A DNA stretch of 64,000 nt. Source: Demequina sp. NBRC 110051 (GTDB taxonomy: Bacteria > Actinomycetota > Actinomycetes > Actinomycetales > Demequinaceae). The position numbers and the translations under genes are program-made. The notes below the pieces were generated by a model that made no database searches, was not told the DNA's origin, and worked only from the letters and a program-made list of their open reading frames with translations. The stretch lies in the NCBI RefSeq assembly GCF_002090055.1, contig NZ_BBRH01000016.1:51004-115003 (forward strand), read 5' to 3'. Position 1 is the stretch's first letter; the number at the start of each line of letters is the position of its first letter. Below, piece by piece: positions 53,486 through 62,641 of the stretch.

Positions 53486-53838
53486 GCGAGGCTCACCGGT
53501 CCGCCAAACTCCATGCGGCCCCACGCGTTTTCGAGCGCCGCGGCGACGGTGCGCCATTGGCTCACGTGGGTCGCGAGAGCGGCCCGTCCGTCGGAGGTGA
53601 GGGCGTAGTACTTGCGACGCCGGCCCGTCTCGGACTGGCCCCAGCGGCTTTCGATATGGCCGATGCGCTCCAGGCGGTGCAGCAACGGGTACAGCAGGCC
53701 CTCGGTCCAGTCGAGCTCGCCGTCCGAGAGCTCGCGGACGCGGCCGAGGATCGCATAGCCGTACGAGTCGCCCTCGGAGAGGATGCTCAGCACCATGGGC
53801 GCCGCGCTCGCGGCGACCAGATCCTTGGGGATGTCCAT
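53482..53838 (-). CDS. PadR-family transcriptional regulator
   Basis: The 118-residue protein is a winged helix with the typical PMVLSILSEGDSYGYAILGRVRELSDGELDWTEGLLYPLLHRLERIGHIES and RKYYALTSDGRAALA. It usually represses its own operon, which here includes the membrane protein downstream. A GGAG ribosome site precedes the ATG. The inverted repeat upstream is a candidate operator. Confidence 0.92.
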   Translation of the reverse strand: MDIPKDLVAASAAPMVLSILSEGDSYGYAILGRVRELSDGELDWTEGLLYPLLHRLERIGHIESRWGQSETGRRRKYYALTSDGRAALATHVSQWRTVAAALENAWGRMEFGGPVSLA

Positions 53839-53869
53839 GCGTCACTCCGTCCGGCCCGTCCGTGCGAGC

Positions 53870-53899
53870 CCTAACAGCATGATGCATAGAAGTGTTAGG
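53870..53899. promoter_or_regulatory. Candidate PadR operator
   Basis: CCTAACA (53870-53876) and TGTTAGG (53893-53899) flank an inner ATGATGCAT-containing stretch. It lies about 30 nt upstream of padR in an A/T-richer patch. The 7-bp arms are spaced 16 nt. Confidence 0.45.
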
Positions 53900-53973
53900 T
53901 AAAGTCAACCGGCGCGGCACCGGAGCCGCCCGGCCCACCGGAACCGCCCGGTCGCCGCATCCGTTTCTCAGAC

Positions 53974-54762
53974 GTGACCGTTCACGATGACCTGCCCCTG
54001 ACCGACGACAGGGCCCCGGCGCCCTCCGGCCACGCTCACCCCGACCCCGCGGTCATGGAGTTCGCCCGTCAGATGCGCGCGGATCTGTCCCGCCTGCTCA
54101 TGGAGCACCAGTTCGGCGTCGACGAGGTGCTGACCAAGGTCACGATCCTGCGCGAGGAGTTCCTGCACCTGCGCCGGTACAACCCCATCGAGCACGTGAC
54201 GAGCCGCGTCAAGAGCCCCGAGAGCCTGCTCGCGAAGATGGCGCGCAAGGGCGTGTCGCCCGACACCGAGTCGATCCGCGCGGCCATCACGGACATCGGC
54301 GGCGTCCGCATTACCTGCAGCTTCATTGAGGACACCTACCGGGTGCTCGAGGCGCTCGTGAGCCAGGACGACGTCACTGTCATAGAGGTCAAGGACTACA
54401 TCGCGGCGCCCAAGCCCAACGGCTACAAGTCCATCCACGCGATCATCCAGCTGCCGGTGTTCCTGTCGACTGGCGCGGTGCCGGTGACCGTCGAGGTCCA
54501 GATCCGCACCATCGCGATGGACTTCTGGGCGTCACTCGAGCACAAGATCCACTACAAGTTCGACGGCGAGGTGCCCGATCACCTGGCCGAGAGCCTCTCG
54601 GACGCCGCGGCCATCGCCGAAAGCCTCGATCACCGCATGGAGGAGCTCCACCGCGAGGTGCACGGCGAGCACCACGACGAGGACGCGGGCACCCCCGCGG
54701 AGATCGACGAGGACCTGGTGGTGCGGATGTGGGAGATGATGCGTTCCGCGCCCGACGCATAG
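53974..54762 (+). CDS. Small alarmone synthetase (GTP pyrophosphokinase, RelQ/RelP type)
   Basis: The 262-residue protein has a stand-alone RelA/SpoT synthetase domain: HVTSRVKSPESLLAKMARKG, ITDIGGVRITCSF, DDVTVIEVKDYIAAPKPNGYKSIHAIIQLP and EVQIRTIAMDFWASLEHKIHYKF. It lacks the HD hydrolase and C-terminal regulatory domains, so it makes (p)ppGpp from ATP and GTP/GDP independently of the ribosome. GTG start. A strong hairpin follows the stop. Confidence 0.93.
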   Translation: MTVHDDLPLTDDRAPAPSGHAHPDPAVMEFARQMRADLSRLLMEHQFGVDEVLTKVTILREEFLHLRRYNPIEHVTSRVKSPESLLAKMARKGVSPDTESIRAAITDIGGVRITCSFIEDTYRVLEALVSQDDVTVIEVKDYIAAPKPNGYKSIHAIIQLPVFLSTGAVPVTVEVQIRTIAMDFWASLEHKIHYKFDGEVPDHLAESLSDAAAIAESLDHRMEELHREVHGEHHDEDAGTPAEIDEDLVVRMWEMMRSAPDA

Positions 54763-54765
54763 CGA

Positions 54766-54804
54766 AGGCCACCGTCGCAGTGGTTGCTGCTGCGACGGTG
54801 GCCT
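54766..54804. terminator. Hairpin between convergent alarmone-synthetase and fasciclin genes
   Basis: A 15-bp perfect stem (54766-54780 with 54790-54804) and 9-nt loop begin 3 nt after the upstream stop. It can serve both convergent genes; no T-tract. Confidence 0.75.
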
Positions 54805-54825
54805 CCGCGGTCAGGGGATGTGCCG

Positions 54826-55542
54826 TTACGGCATCAGCACACCGTCGATGAGGTAGACGGTGGCGTTGGCGGTCTGCACGCCGCCGCACAGGACCATGGC
54901 GTCGTTGACCATGAGCTCGTCGCCCTCGCCGGTCACCTCGACGTCGGTGCCCTCCACCGTGGTGTGGGTGCCGGGGATGTCGGCGGGCTCGATCTGTCCG
55001 GGCACCACGTGGTAGGTCAGGATCTGCGAGAGAAGGTCGGCGTCGGTCGACAGCGTGTCGATGGTTTCCTGGTCGATCTCGGCAAAGGCATCGTCGACCG
55101 GCGCGAACACGGTGAACTCGTCGCCATTGAGCGTGTCAACGAGGTTGACGTCGGGGTTCAGCTCGCCGCTGACCGCCGACACCAGGGTGGTGAGCATCGG
55201 GTTGTTCGACGCGGCCACGGCGACCGGGTCCTGCGACATGCCCTGGATCGATCCGGGCCCGTCCGGGACCTCCTCGGCGTAGGCCGAGCACGCGGGGCCC
55301 ACGAGGTTCGCGGCCGGGTCCATCGCCATGGAGTCGTCCTCCATCGCGTCCTCTTCCATCGCTTCGTCTTCCATCATCGAGTCGTCCGACATGGACTCCT
55401 CGGGCATCGCCTCTTCGGTCATGGCGGGCATGGTCGAGTCCATCTCCTCCTCGCCCGCGTCGGTGCTGCAGGCCGCGAGCGTGAAGACGCCCGCCACCGC
55501 AAGCGCCACTCCCGCCGAGTACTTCTTCGTTCCCTTGAGCAT
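54826..55542 (-). CDS. Fasciclin-domain (FAS1) lipoprotein with Met/acid-rich linker
   Basis: The 238-residue surface lipoprotein has lipobox LAAC at C25. Residues 33-75 are made almost only of Met, Glu, Asp, Ser and Ala. A FAS1 domain of the MPT70/MPB83 type follows ([66 protein letters not shown]). FAS1 domains mediate adhesion. The linker may bind soft metals or scavenge oxidants (inference). CTGGAGG precedes the ATG. Divergent from dipZ. Confidence 0.9.
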   Translation of the reverse strand: MLKGTKKYSAGVALAVAGVFTLAACSTDAGEEEMDSTMPAMTEEAMPEESMSDDSMMEDEAMEEDAMEDDSMAMDPAANLVGPACSAYAEEVPDGPGSIQGMSQDPVAVAASNNPMLTTLVSAVSGELNPDVNLVDTLNGDEFTVFAPVDDAFAEIDQETIDTLSTDADLLSQILTYHVVPGQIEPADIPGTHTTVEGTDVEVTGEGDELMVNDAMVLCGGVQTANATVYLIDGVLMP

Positions 55543-55743
55543 GGTTCCTCCAGTCTCCGGGCGACTATGAGCCCTGGTAGAACGCCCCGAGGTGGGGCGC
55601 CTGCCGCGAGTGCGGCGTCAGGGGGAATTCGGGCCGGGCAGGAATCCGGTTGGGGTGATGGCCAAAAAACTTCCGCCCAGACTGTTTCCCATCCGCGACC
55701 GTGTCGCGAGCGAACGCCTCCCAACGACAACGGAGGCATGGGC

Positions 55744-57558
55744 ATGGAACTGATCATCATTGGGCTGCTGGGTGGCCTCATCACAGGTATCTCCCCATGC
55801 ATCCTCCCGGTGCTCCCGGTGATCTTTCTGACGGGCGGCGCGCAGTCCGCAAGGATCCAGCGATACGACGCTCTGGGAACCATGGGCGGTGTGGGAACCG
55901 CGGCGAGCGTGGGTGCCCCAGGCGGCGCCGTCGCGACCGCCACCAGGGACACGGCGACGTCCTCTCCGGCCTCGGAGGTGTCGAGGTGGCGCCCCTTCCT
56001 CGTGATCGCCGGCCTGGTGACGAGCTTCACCCTGGTCACCCTCGTCGGCTCGCTCATCCTGAGCGCCCTCAACCTTCCCCAGGACGTCATCCGCTGGGTC
56101 GCGATGGCCGTGCTCATCCTGATCGGCATCGGCCTGATCGTTCCGCGTTTCGAGCACCTTCTTGAGCGTCCCTTTGCTTTCATGCCGAGGCGTCGCGTGG
56201 ACTCCAAGGGCAACGGTTTTGGTGTGGGTCTCGCCCTCGGCGCCGTGTTTGTTCCCTGTGCCGGCCCGGTGCTGGCCGCCATCATCGTGGCCGGGTCGAC
56301 GGGCCAGATCGGCGCCGGAACCGTCGCGCTGACCGTCTCCTTCGCGATCGGCGTCGCCGTCCCGTTGCTGTTCTTCGCGCTCGCGGGCCGCGGCCTCGCC
56401 GAGCGCGTGAAGGCGTTCCGCCGGCGCGAGCGCGGCCTGCGCATAGCCGCAGGCGTCGCGATGATTGCGCTCGCGGTCGGCCTCGCATTCGACCTGCCCG
56501 CCGCCCTCCAGCGCGCGTTGCCCGACTACACCGCGCAGATCCAGGAGGACCTGACCGATAGCGAGGCCGCGCAGGATGCGCTCGCGCTCGGCGGCCTCGT
56601 CAACGACGAGAACCGCGACCTCGATCAGTGCACCAACGGCGCCGAGGAGTTGGAAAGCTGCGGCACCGCGCCGTCGATCAAGGGCATCGAGGCGTGGTTC
56701 AACACTCCTGACGACCAGCCGATCAGCCTCGACGAACTTCGCGGCGAGGTCGTGCTCATCGACTTCTGGGCCTACTCCTGCATCAACTGCCAGCGTTCCA
56801 TACCGCACTCGGTGGCATGGGACGAAACGTACGGCGATCTGGGTCTCAATGTGATCGGGATCCACTCGCCCGAATACGCCTTCGAGAAAGACGAGGCGAA
56901 CGTGCGTGCGGGAGCCGCGGACTTCGGCATCACCTACCCCGTCGCGCTCGACAATAACCTCGCCACCTGGACCAACTACCGCAACCGGTACTGGCCCGCG
57001 CACTACCTGATCGACGCCGACGGCACCGTGCGCCACATCTCCTTTGGCGAGGGCAACTACCAGGCGACCGAGGACATGATTCGCGAGCTCTTGGTCGACG
57101 CCAACCCCGATGTCGATCTTCCAGGGGAGACGGACATCGACGACGTCACGCCCGAGGTGGGCTCCACGACCAGGGAGACCTTCCTCGGCACCTCGAAGGA
57201 CGTGAACTACGGCGGCGGCGACCGCTATGCGCCCGGCGAGGGAACCTACCGCTTCCCCGACGACCAGCCCGACGACTCGTTCGCGCTGCAGGGGGAGTGG
57301 ACCCTCGAGACCCAGTTCGCCACTCCTACGGCGGACGGCGCCTCACTACGTCTCAGGTTCCACGCGTCCCAGGTGCGCATGGTGCTCGCGGGACAGGGGC
57401 AGGTCACCGTCACGCTGGACGACGGAGACTCGCGCACCATCGACGTCGACGGCACCCCACGGTCGTACGCGGTCGCGGAAGACGTCGCCGAGGGCCAACA
57501 CACCCTCGATGTCGAGCTGTCCGAAGGTGTGGAGGCCTACTCGTTCACCTTCGGGTGA
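55744..57558 (+). CDS. dipZ: DipZ-like CcdA/thioredoxin fusion protein
   Basis: The 604-residue protein carries reductant across the membrane. The CcdA-type membrane part (to about residue 260) has the redox Cys pair in ISPCILPVLP (C19) and FVPCAGPVL. An extracytoplasmic thioredoxin-like domain has WAYSCINCQRS near 342-352, and a C-terminal beta-rich domain follows, as in mycobacterial DipZ. I chose ATG 55744 because GGAGG is 7 nt upstream; ATG 55738 would leave only 1 nt. An inserted loop near residues 45-75 (GTMGGVGTAASVGAPGGAVATATRD) is Gly/Ala-rich. Confidence 0.93.
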   Translation: MELIIIGLLGGLITGISPCILPVLPVIFLTGGAQSARIQRYDALGTMGGVGTAASVGAPGGAVATATRDTATSSPASEVSRWRPFLVIAGLVTSFTLVTLVGSLILSALNLPQDVIRWVAMAVLILIGIGLIVPRFEHLLERPFAFMPRRRVDSKGNGFGVGLALGAVFVPCAGPVLAAIIVAGSTGQIGAGTVALTVSFAIGVAVPLLFFALAGRGLAERVKAFRRRERGLRIAAGVAMIALAVGLAFDLPAALQRALPDYTAQIQEDLTDSEAAQDALALGGLVNDENRDLDQCTNGAEELESCGTAPSIKGIEAWFNTPDDQPISLDELRGEVVLIDFWAYSCINCQRSIPHSVAWDETYGDLGLNVIGIHSPEYAFEKDEANVRAGAADFGITYPVALDNNLATWTNYRNRYWPAHYLIDADGTVRHISFGEGNYQATEDMIRELLVDANPDVDLPGETDIDDVTPEVGSTTRETFLGTSKDVNYGGGDRYAPGEGTYRFPDDQPDDSFALQGEWTLETQFATPTADGASLRLRFHASQVRMVLAGQGQVTVTLDDGDSRTIDVDGTPRSYAVAEDVAEGQHTLDVELSEGVEAYSFTFG

Positions 57559-57564
57559 GCCGTG

Positions 57565-58413
57565 CTACATCTCCTCGTGCGAGTCGGGGTCGCCGCCGAA
57601 GAGTCGCCCGTCGGGCTTGGTGAGCGCGGAGATCGCCGCCATCTCGTCCGGCGTGAGCTCGAATCCGAAGACGTCCAGGTTCTCGACCTGGCGGGACGGG
57701 GTCGCGGACTTGGGCAGCGGCACATTGCCCAGTTGCACCTGCCAGCGCAAGATGACCTGCGCGGGCGTCACGCCATGAGCCTCGGCCGCCGCAGCCACCG
57801 CTGCCTCGCCATACGGAGCCTGGCGCTTACCCAGCGGGCTCCACGACTGGGTGAGGATGCCGCGCTCGGCGTGCACCGCGCGCATGGCCTCCTGGTTGAA
57901 GTAGGGGTGCAGCTCGATCTGATTGATCGCGGGGGTGATGTCGGTGTCCGCGACGATGTCGGCCAGATGCTTGGCGGTGAAGTTCGACACCCCAATACTG
58001 CGCACGTACCCGCGCTGGCGTGCCTCGATGAGTCCCTGCCAGGCGTCGCGGTACTTGCCCGTGATGGGGTTGGGCCAGTGGATGAGCACCACGTCGATGG
58101 TGCCCAGCTGCAACTTGTCGAACGACTCCTCGATCGAGTTCACAGCAGCGTCGGTGTCGTGGTGACGGCCCGGCAGCTTGGTCTGCACCGTAATGTCCTC
58201 GCGTGCAGTGCCGGTCGCGGACATGAAATCGCGGATGCCGTGACCCACCTCCACCTCGTTGCCGTAGTTCACCGCCGAGTCGATCAGCCGGTAGCCCTTG
58301 TCCAGCGCGGAGCGCACGCCCGCCACGCACTCGTCGCCCTTCATGGGATAGGTGCCGAAGCCCAGCGCCGGGATCTCGAAGCCGTCATTCAGGGTGTGCG
58401 TCGGGATAGCCAT
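57565..58413 (-). CDS. Aldo/keto reductase
   Basis: The 282-residue NADPH-dependent reductase has the tetrad as D45 (RLIDSAVNYGNE), Y50, K79 (VQTKLPG) and H111 (LIHWPNP), and the cofactor loop LPKSATPSRQVENLDVF. It resembles the 2,5-diketogluconate-reductase branch; the substrate is unknown. TAGGTT (58420-58425 on the complementary strand) is 6 nt before the ATG, a leaderless-type start. It is convergent with dipZ. Confidence 0.9.
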   Translation of the reverse strand: MAIPTHTLNDGFEIPALGFGTYPMKGDECVAGVRSALDKGYRLIDSAVNYGNEVEVGHGIRDFMSATGTAREDITVQTKLPGRHHDTDAAVNSIEESFDKLQLGTIDVVLIHWPNPITGKYRDAWQGLIEARQRGYVRSIGVSNFTAKHLADIVADTDITPAINQIELHPYFNQEAMRAVHAERGILTQSWSPLGKRQAPYGEAAVAAAAEAHGVTPAQVILRWQVQLGNVPLPKSATPSRQVENLDVFGFELTPDEMAAISALTKPDGRLFGGDPDSHEEM

Positions 58414-58483
58414 AGTTCCAACCTACGCCCGATGCCGTGGCCGGGTCACGTACACGCCTCGCCCCATGTCGGGGCGCTGTGGG

Positions 58484-59836
58484 TTAGCGCCGTCGCGCCG
58501 CCTTGCGTCGCGCGAGGACCTCACGGATGGGCGGCACGATGACGCCCGCAGCGGCCATCTCCGCGCGCGTGCGCCGGCGGGCCCACAGCACGCCGACGAT
58601 GCCGATCGCCCACGGCAGGGCGGTGGTCGCGAGGCCGATGCGGTACTCGCCCAGCGTGTACTCGCTCGCCCCCGCGGGGGAGACCGCCTGGAGGGTCGCG
58701 CCCACCAACAGCACCGCGACGACCGTGGCGGCGAAGCCTCCGATGTTCGCAAAGCCCACCGCCGCTCCGCCGCGGCCGGCCAGGCCGTGAGTGCGCGCGA
58801 AGTCGAGCCCTATGAGGGAGGCTGGGCCGCTCACGCCGGTGATCGCGAGCCACAACACCAGCTGCCATATCGGGCGCGGCGTCGTGGGGATGAGGACCGA
58901 TGCCCAGACGGCCGCCGCGACCACTCCGATGGCGAGGACCAGCCACGAGCGGCGCAGCGGGTGGCGACCCGTAAGGACGCCGAGGACGGGACCGGCGCAG
59001 ACGTTGGCCACCACCATGACGGTGAGGAGCCCACTCGCGGTGGTGGCTTCGAGCCCCTGCGCCTGCACCAGGAACGGCACGCCCCACAGCAGCGCAATCG
59101 TGTTGGGTCCGATGAGTCCCAGCCAGTGCGTCCAGAAGCCCAGCTTCACGCCCGCGGGGCGGATCGCCTCGTGCAGGGTGACCCGAGCTGCAGGTGGGGG
59201 GGTGGGGGAGGCGGCCACGGCATCGGCCGTCTTGGGACGGCGAATGCCGATGATGACGGAGGCGGCGGCCGCCAGGCCCATCGCCGCGAGCGTCGAGAAC
59301 GCGACCGACCAGCCCTGCTCATGGAGGAGGAACGCGACTGGGATCGACGAGGCGACCTGTCCCAGTTGCCCGATGATGCCGAGCGACTGCACGATGACCG
59401 GCACCTGGCGCGGAGGGAAGTACTTGGCGGCGATCTGGTTGCCGGCGATGAAGATCGGGGCGTCGCCCAGGCCGATGAGCACGCGCGCGATGACGGCGCC
59501 GGCGAGTGCTGGTGTGGTGGCGAGCAGCAGTTGGCCCGCGGCCATGATGAGCGAGCCGCCGATGAGCACCGCGCGCGAGCCGAAGCGGTCGATGAGCGAG
59601 CCGGCCGGCAGCTGCATGGCCGCGTAGACGGCGATCTGGACCATCGCGAGGACGGACAGCGTGGTGGCCTCGATGCCGAAGCGCTCGGAGGCCTCGATGC
59701 CGGCGATGCCAAAGCTGGTGCGGTGCACCACGGCCATGAAGTACACGAAGGCGGCCACGCCCATCGCGATCCAGGCGAGACGGGACGCCTTCGCCGGTCC
59801 CGTCGTTGCGACCGCGGGCGCAGGGGAGTTGGGCAT
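58484..59836 (-). CDS. Major facilitator superfamily transporter
   Basis: The 450-residue protein has twelve predicted helices and MFS loop motifs (GSLIDRFGSRAVLIGG; RVLIGLGDAPIFIAGNQIAAKYFPPRQ). It resembles the ACS/ExuT-like anion-cation branch by the second motif, but the substrate is not defined. A cytoplasmic loop between helices 6 and 7 is Pro-rich (ASPTPPPAAR). CTGGAGG precedes the ATG. CCACGGCATCGGCC lies in the gene at 59215-59228. Confidence 0.88.
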   Translation of the reverse strand: MPNSPAPAVATTGPAKASRLAWIAMGVAAFVYFMAVVHRTSFGIAGIEASERFGIEATTLSVLAMVQIAVYAAMQLPAGSLIDRFGSRAVLIGGSLIMAAGQLLLATTPALAGAVIARVLIGLGDAPIFIAGNQIAAKYFPPRQVPVIVQSLGIIGQLGQVASSIPVAFLLHEQGWSVAFSTLAAMGLAAAASVIIGIRRPKTADAVAASPTPPPAARVTLHEAIRPAGVKLGFWTHWLGLIGPNTIALLWGVPFLVQAQGLEATTASGLLTVMVVANVCAGPVLGVLTGRHPLRRSWLVLAIGVVAAAVWASVLIPTTPRPIWQLVLWLAITGVSGPASLIGLDFARTHGLAGRGGAAVGFANIGGFAATVVAVLLVGATLQAVSPAGASEYTLGEYRIGLATTALPWAIGIVGVLWARRRTRAEMAAAGVIVPPIREVLARRKAARRR

Positions 59837-59899
59837 GAGGGCCTCCAGGGCGTACGCGGTCAGGCCAGCGTATCGGCGCGAGGAGGGTGGTCGGGACCG

Positions 59900-59932
59900 G
59901 GCCCCTTGCAGTGGGGGGATTCCTGCGGGGCC
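59900..59932 (-). terminator. Hairpin downstream of the small secreted-protein gene
   Basis: GGCCCC-TT-GCAG pairs with CTGCGGGGCC (59900-59911, 59923-59932) with a two-base bulge, 37 nt beyond the stop of the 59969-60199 gene on the minus strand. Confidence 0.4.
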
Positions 59933-59968
59933 GGGCCCGCACCATCCGGGTCCGGCCGCCGCAGGGGG

Positions 59969-60199
59969 CTAGGCGCGCACGCGCTGAGGCACGTCCGTCT
60001 GAGTCACCTGGAGGGGGGCGGTGAGGAAGGCGGGCACGTGCTGCGGCATCCAGCCGTCCGGGGTGGGCAGGGAGGAGGTGCCCTCGACCTGTGCGGCGGT
60101 CACGTCCGCGCTGGCCGTTGCCCCGGTAGGAGCCACCACGGCGACCAGCCCGATCGCCGCGACGAGCGCGGTGATCCGGAGCGGCCGGGTGATGTTCAT
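59969..60199 (-). CDS. Small secreted protein
   Basis: The 76-residue product has a clear signal peptide (RPLRITALVAAIGLVAVVAPTG, cleavage near ATASA) and a short mature part of about 45 residues (AQVEGTSSLPTPDGWMPQHVPAFL...). The preferred start is ATG 60197-60199; an ATG six codons earlier is possible. No family is recognised. It may be an exported peptide, but it could also be a weakly supported reading frame. Confidence 0.5.
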   Translation of the reverse strand: MNITRPLRITALVAAIGLVAVVAPTGATASADVTAAQVEGTSSLPTPDGWMPQHVPAFLTAPLQVTQTDVPQRVRA

Positions 60200-60279
60200 G
60201 TCTTCATCACACCGCACGTTCCTGGGAGTGCGTTGAGAGTGGGTGCAGAGGTGGCGCCAGGTGTGACCGGCTTACCTCG

Positions 60280-60660
60280 CTACTGGACGGGCTCGCCGTC
60301 CACCTCGGTGACGCCCTCGTACAGGCCGATGACGTTGCCGTCGAAGTCCTCGATGACCGCCCACCAACTGGTCGGCGTGATCTCGTCCTTGTCCATCAGC
60401 ACGGTGGCGCCCTGGCTCTTGGCGAGGGAAATGGTGTTGTCGATGGAGTCGACCTCCACATAGGAGCGCGGTTGCGCGAACCCCTCGCTGCGCGGCGCGA
60501 GGCCGCCGCCGCTGATCTTGTTGGGCGCCTGCCACATGGGGTAGTCCTCGAAGCCGGGAGGGGCAGCGATCTCCCAGCCGAACAGCAGGCCGTAGAAGTG
60601 CTTGGCGCGTGCCATGTCTGACACGGGGATGTCGATGTGGGTGATGTCGCCGTGGGCCAT
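60280..60660 (-). CDS. VOC-family (glyoxalase-like) protein
   Basis: The 126-residue protein has two beta-alpha-beta-beta-beta units: HIDIPVSDMARAKHFYGLLFGWEI in the first and YVEVDSIDNTISLAKSQGATVLMDKDEI...WAVIEDFDGNVIGLYEG in the second. These metal-dependent dioxygenase/lyase-like proteins have varied substrates. AAGGAG is 6 nt before ATG 60658-60660. Confidence 0.88.
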   Translation of the reverse strand: MAHGDITHIDIPVSDMARAKHFYGLLFGWEIAAPPGFEDYPMWQAPNKISGGGLAPRSEGFAQPRSYVEVDSIDNTISLAKSQGATVLMDKDEITPTSWWAVIEDFDGNVIGLYEGVTEVDGEPVQ

Positions 60661-60751
60661 GGGTGTCTCCTTCGCTGGTGACGGGCGGTTCCAGTATGGG
60701 CGTGCCGGGGAGACTTCGCCGGATGGGCGTCGACCCACGTACTATCGGGCG

Positions 60752-60928
60752 ATGCGCTATCTCCTGATTGCCCTGCTTGTCGCGGCTGTCCTGCTCGGAA
60801 TCCTGGGTTTCATCATCAAGGCGGCGCTGTGGCTCGCCTTCATCGGCCTGGTGCTCTTCGTCGGCACCATCGCCTTCTGGGTCATCCGCGCGAAGATCGG
60901 CAACCGCTCCGAGATCGAGTCGCCCTGA
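60752..60928 (+). CDS. Small membrane protein
   Basis: The 58-residue protein has two closely packed hydrophobic stretches (residues 2-24 and 25-45) and a charged tail RAKIGNRSEIESP. I chose the ATG at 60752. TACTAT (60740-60745) is 6 nt upstream, placing the expected transcription start at the start codon. The longer upstream frame is antisense to the VOC gene. Function unknown. Confidence 0.6.
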   Translation: MRYLLIALLVAAVLLGILGFIIKAALWLAFIGLVLFVGTIAFWVIRAKIGNRSEIESP

Positions 60929-60956
60929 TCTCAGGCGTGTGCGCGCGGCCCGCGCC

Positions 60957-61139
60957 TTAGCGGTCGCACGCGCACACGTAGTTGAACGAGACCACCTCGT
61001 CACCCTCCTCGGGGCGCGCCCAGGCGCGGGCCTCGGCCTCGTCCGTGAAGGTGCGGGGCGCGAGCCGGCCGCTGGCCATGCGCACGCTGAACTCGATCTG
61101 CTCGCGCGGATCGACCCATTCCGCCGGTGTCGTGGTCAT
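60957..61139 (-). CDS. Small uncharacterised protein
   Basis: This is a 60-residue soluble protein (MTTTPAEWVDPREQIEFSVR...). The pattern RTFTDEAEARAWARPEEGDEVVSFNYVCACDR suggests a small alpha/beta unit ending in two Cys. TAATCT lies 6 nt before the ATG on the coding strand (61146-61151), a leaderless-type start that supports it as a real gene. No family recognised. Confidence 0.6.
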   Translation of the reverse strand: MTTTPAEWVDPREQIEFSVRMASGRLAPRTFTDEAEARAWARPEEGDEVVSFNYVCACDR

Positions 61140-61240
61140 GCTTTGAGATTACGCTCGCGCCGGCCATCGGACCACGCAGGCTGGCGGGACACGAGGGTCG
61201 GAATCGGCGCTCATGTCCCGCTGCGGAGCGGGCGTGTCGT

Positions 61241-62173
61241 TTACGGAACCGTGTAGCCCGCCGCGCGCACCAGTTCGTACCACTCCGACCGCGTCAGTGG
61301 CACGTCGGAGCCCTGTGCGGCGGCGGTGACGCGCGCCGGGGTGGTGGTGCCGAGCACCACCTGCATCTGCGCCGGGTGACGCGTGATCCACGCCACCGCG
61401 ATGGCCTCGACGGGCACGGCGTACTTCTCCGCCAGCCGGTCGATCACGGCGTTGAGCTCGGGATAGCGGTCCGAACCCAGGAAGGGACCGTCGAAGAACC
61501 CAGCCTGGAACGGTGACCATGCCTGGATGGTGATGTCGTTCAGGCGGCAGTAGTCGACGATGCCGTTGTCACGCTGGACGGACTGGTCCAGGTTCTGCAT
61601 ATTCGCGGCGATGCCCTGCGCGATCATCGGCGCGTGCGTGATGGACAACTGCATCTGGTTGGCGACGATGGGCTGCTTCACGGAGCGCTTGAGCAGCTCG
61701 ATCTGGCCGGGCGTGTGGTTGGAGACGCCGAAGTGGCGCACCTTGCCCGATGACTGGAGCTCGTCGAACGCGCGCGCGACCTCGTCGGGCTCCATCAGGG
61801 CATCGGGCCGGTGCAGTAGCAGGATGTCCAGGTAGTCGGTGCCGAGCGCCTCGAGCGACGCCTCCGCGGACTCGATGATGTGCTCGTACGAGAAGTCGAA
61901 GTACGGTCCGGGCTGACGGATCCCGCACTTGGTCTGGATGGTGAGCGCCTCGCGCTCCGACGAAGTCAGCTGCATTGCCTCCGCGAAGCGCCGCTCGCAG
62001 CCGTGATAAGGCGGGCCGTAGAGGTCGGCGTGATCGATGAAGGTGATGCCGGCGTCGCGGGCGGCGGCCATGAGCTCGCGCACCTCGTCGTCGGACTTCT
62101 CGACAATGCGCATGAGGCCAAGGACCACGTTGGGAGCCTCGACGTCGGTGCCGGGCAGGGTGAAGGTCTTCAT
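61241..62173 (-). CDS. Aldo/keto reductase (YdhF-like)
   Basis: The 310-residue oxidoreductase shows GITFIDHADLYGPPYHGCERRFAEAM (catalytic Asp and Tyr), IQTKCGIR (Lys), LLLHRPDALM (His), FGVSNHTPGQIELL and the cofactor region QVVLGTTTPARV. This fits the YdhF subgroup of AKR enzymes; substrate unknown. AAGGAAGAG precedes ATG 62171-62173. It is divergent from the SnoaL-like gene. Confidence 0.92.
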   Translation of the reverse strand: MKTFTLPGTDVEAPNVVLGLMRIVEKSDDEVRELMAAARDAGITFIDHADLYGPPYHGCERRFAEAMQLTSSEREALTIQTKCGIRQPGPYFDFSYEHIIESAEASLEALGTDYLDILLLHRPDALMEPDEVARAFDELQSSGKVRHFGVSNHTPGQIELLKRSVKQPIVANQMQLSITHAPMIAQGIAANMQNLDQSVQRDNGIVDYCRLNDITIQAWSPFQAGFFDGPFLGSDRYPELNAVIDRLAEKYAVPVEAIAVAWITRHPAQMQVVLGTTTPARVTAAAQGSDVPLTRSEWYELVRAAGYTVP

Positions 62174-62280
62174 TGCTCTCTTCCTTGAGGGGGTACGTCC
62201 ACTGTAGGGCCGCTCGCCCGTGGGGCCGCGCCTGGCATCGTCCGGTGGCGGTGGCTCGCACGGCGGCGTAAACAAGAGTC

Positions 62281-62637
62281 ATGACGAGGACATCTGAGTG
62301 GCTGGCGGGTTACGTGCGGGCGTGGGAGACAAAGTCGGACGAGGATGTCCGCGCGATCTTCACCGATGACGCCGAGTACTGGTTCCGGCCCAACGACAAG
62401 GAACCGGTGCGCGGGATCGACGCCATCATCGCTACGTGGAAGGAGCCCGAGCCCAGCGAGCCCGAACATGACCTCCGGGTCCTCATCGAGAACGACACCC
62501 TGGGCATCATCACCGGCTCGGTGACCTACCCCGGCCACGAGCACTACACGAACATGTGGGAGGTCTGGTTCGCGTCGGACGGACGCGCTCAGAAGTTCGT
62601 GGAGTGGTGGATGCTGCCTCGCGAGACGAGTGACTAG
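62281..62637 (+). CDS. SnoaL/NTF2-like protein
   Basis: The 118-residue cone-shaped alpha+beta fold starts WLAGYVRAWETKSDEDVRAIFTDDAEYWFRPNDKEPVRGIDAIIATWKE, a typical SnoaL_2 opening, and ends VEWWMLPR. Family members are isomerases, hydrolases or ligand-binding proteins; nothing fixes the activity here. TAAACA (62269-62274) is 6 nt before the ATG, possibly a leaderless start. Confidence 0.85.
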   Translation: MTRTSEWLAGYVRAWETKSDEDVRAIFTDDAEYWFRPNDKEPVRGIDAIIATWKEPEPSEPEHDLRVLIENDTLGIITGSVTYPGHEHYTNMWEVWFASDGRAQKFVEWWMLPRETSD

Positions 62638-62641
62638 GTGG

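Noticed and set aside
54784..55743. 320-residue N-terminal extension of DipZ
   Set aside because: It is antisense to the fasciclin lipoprotein gene and Arg/His/Gly-rich. The ATG at 55744 has a well-placed ribosome site.
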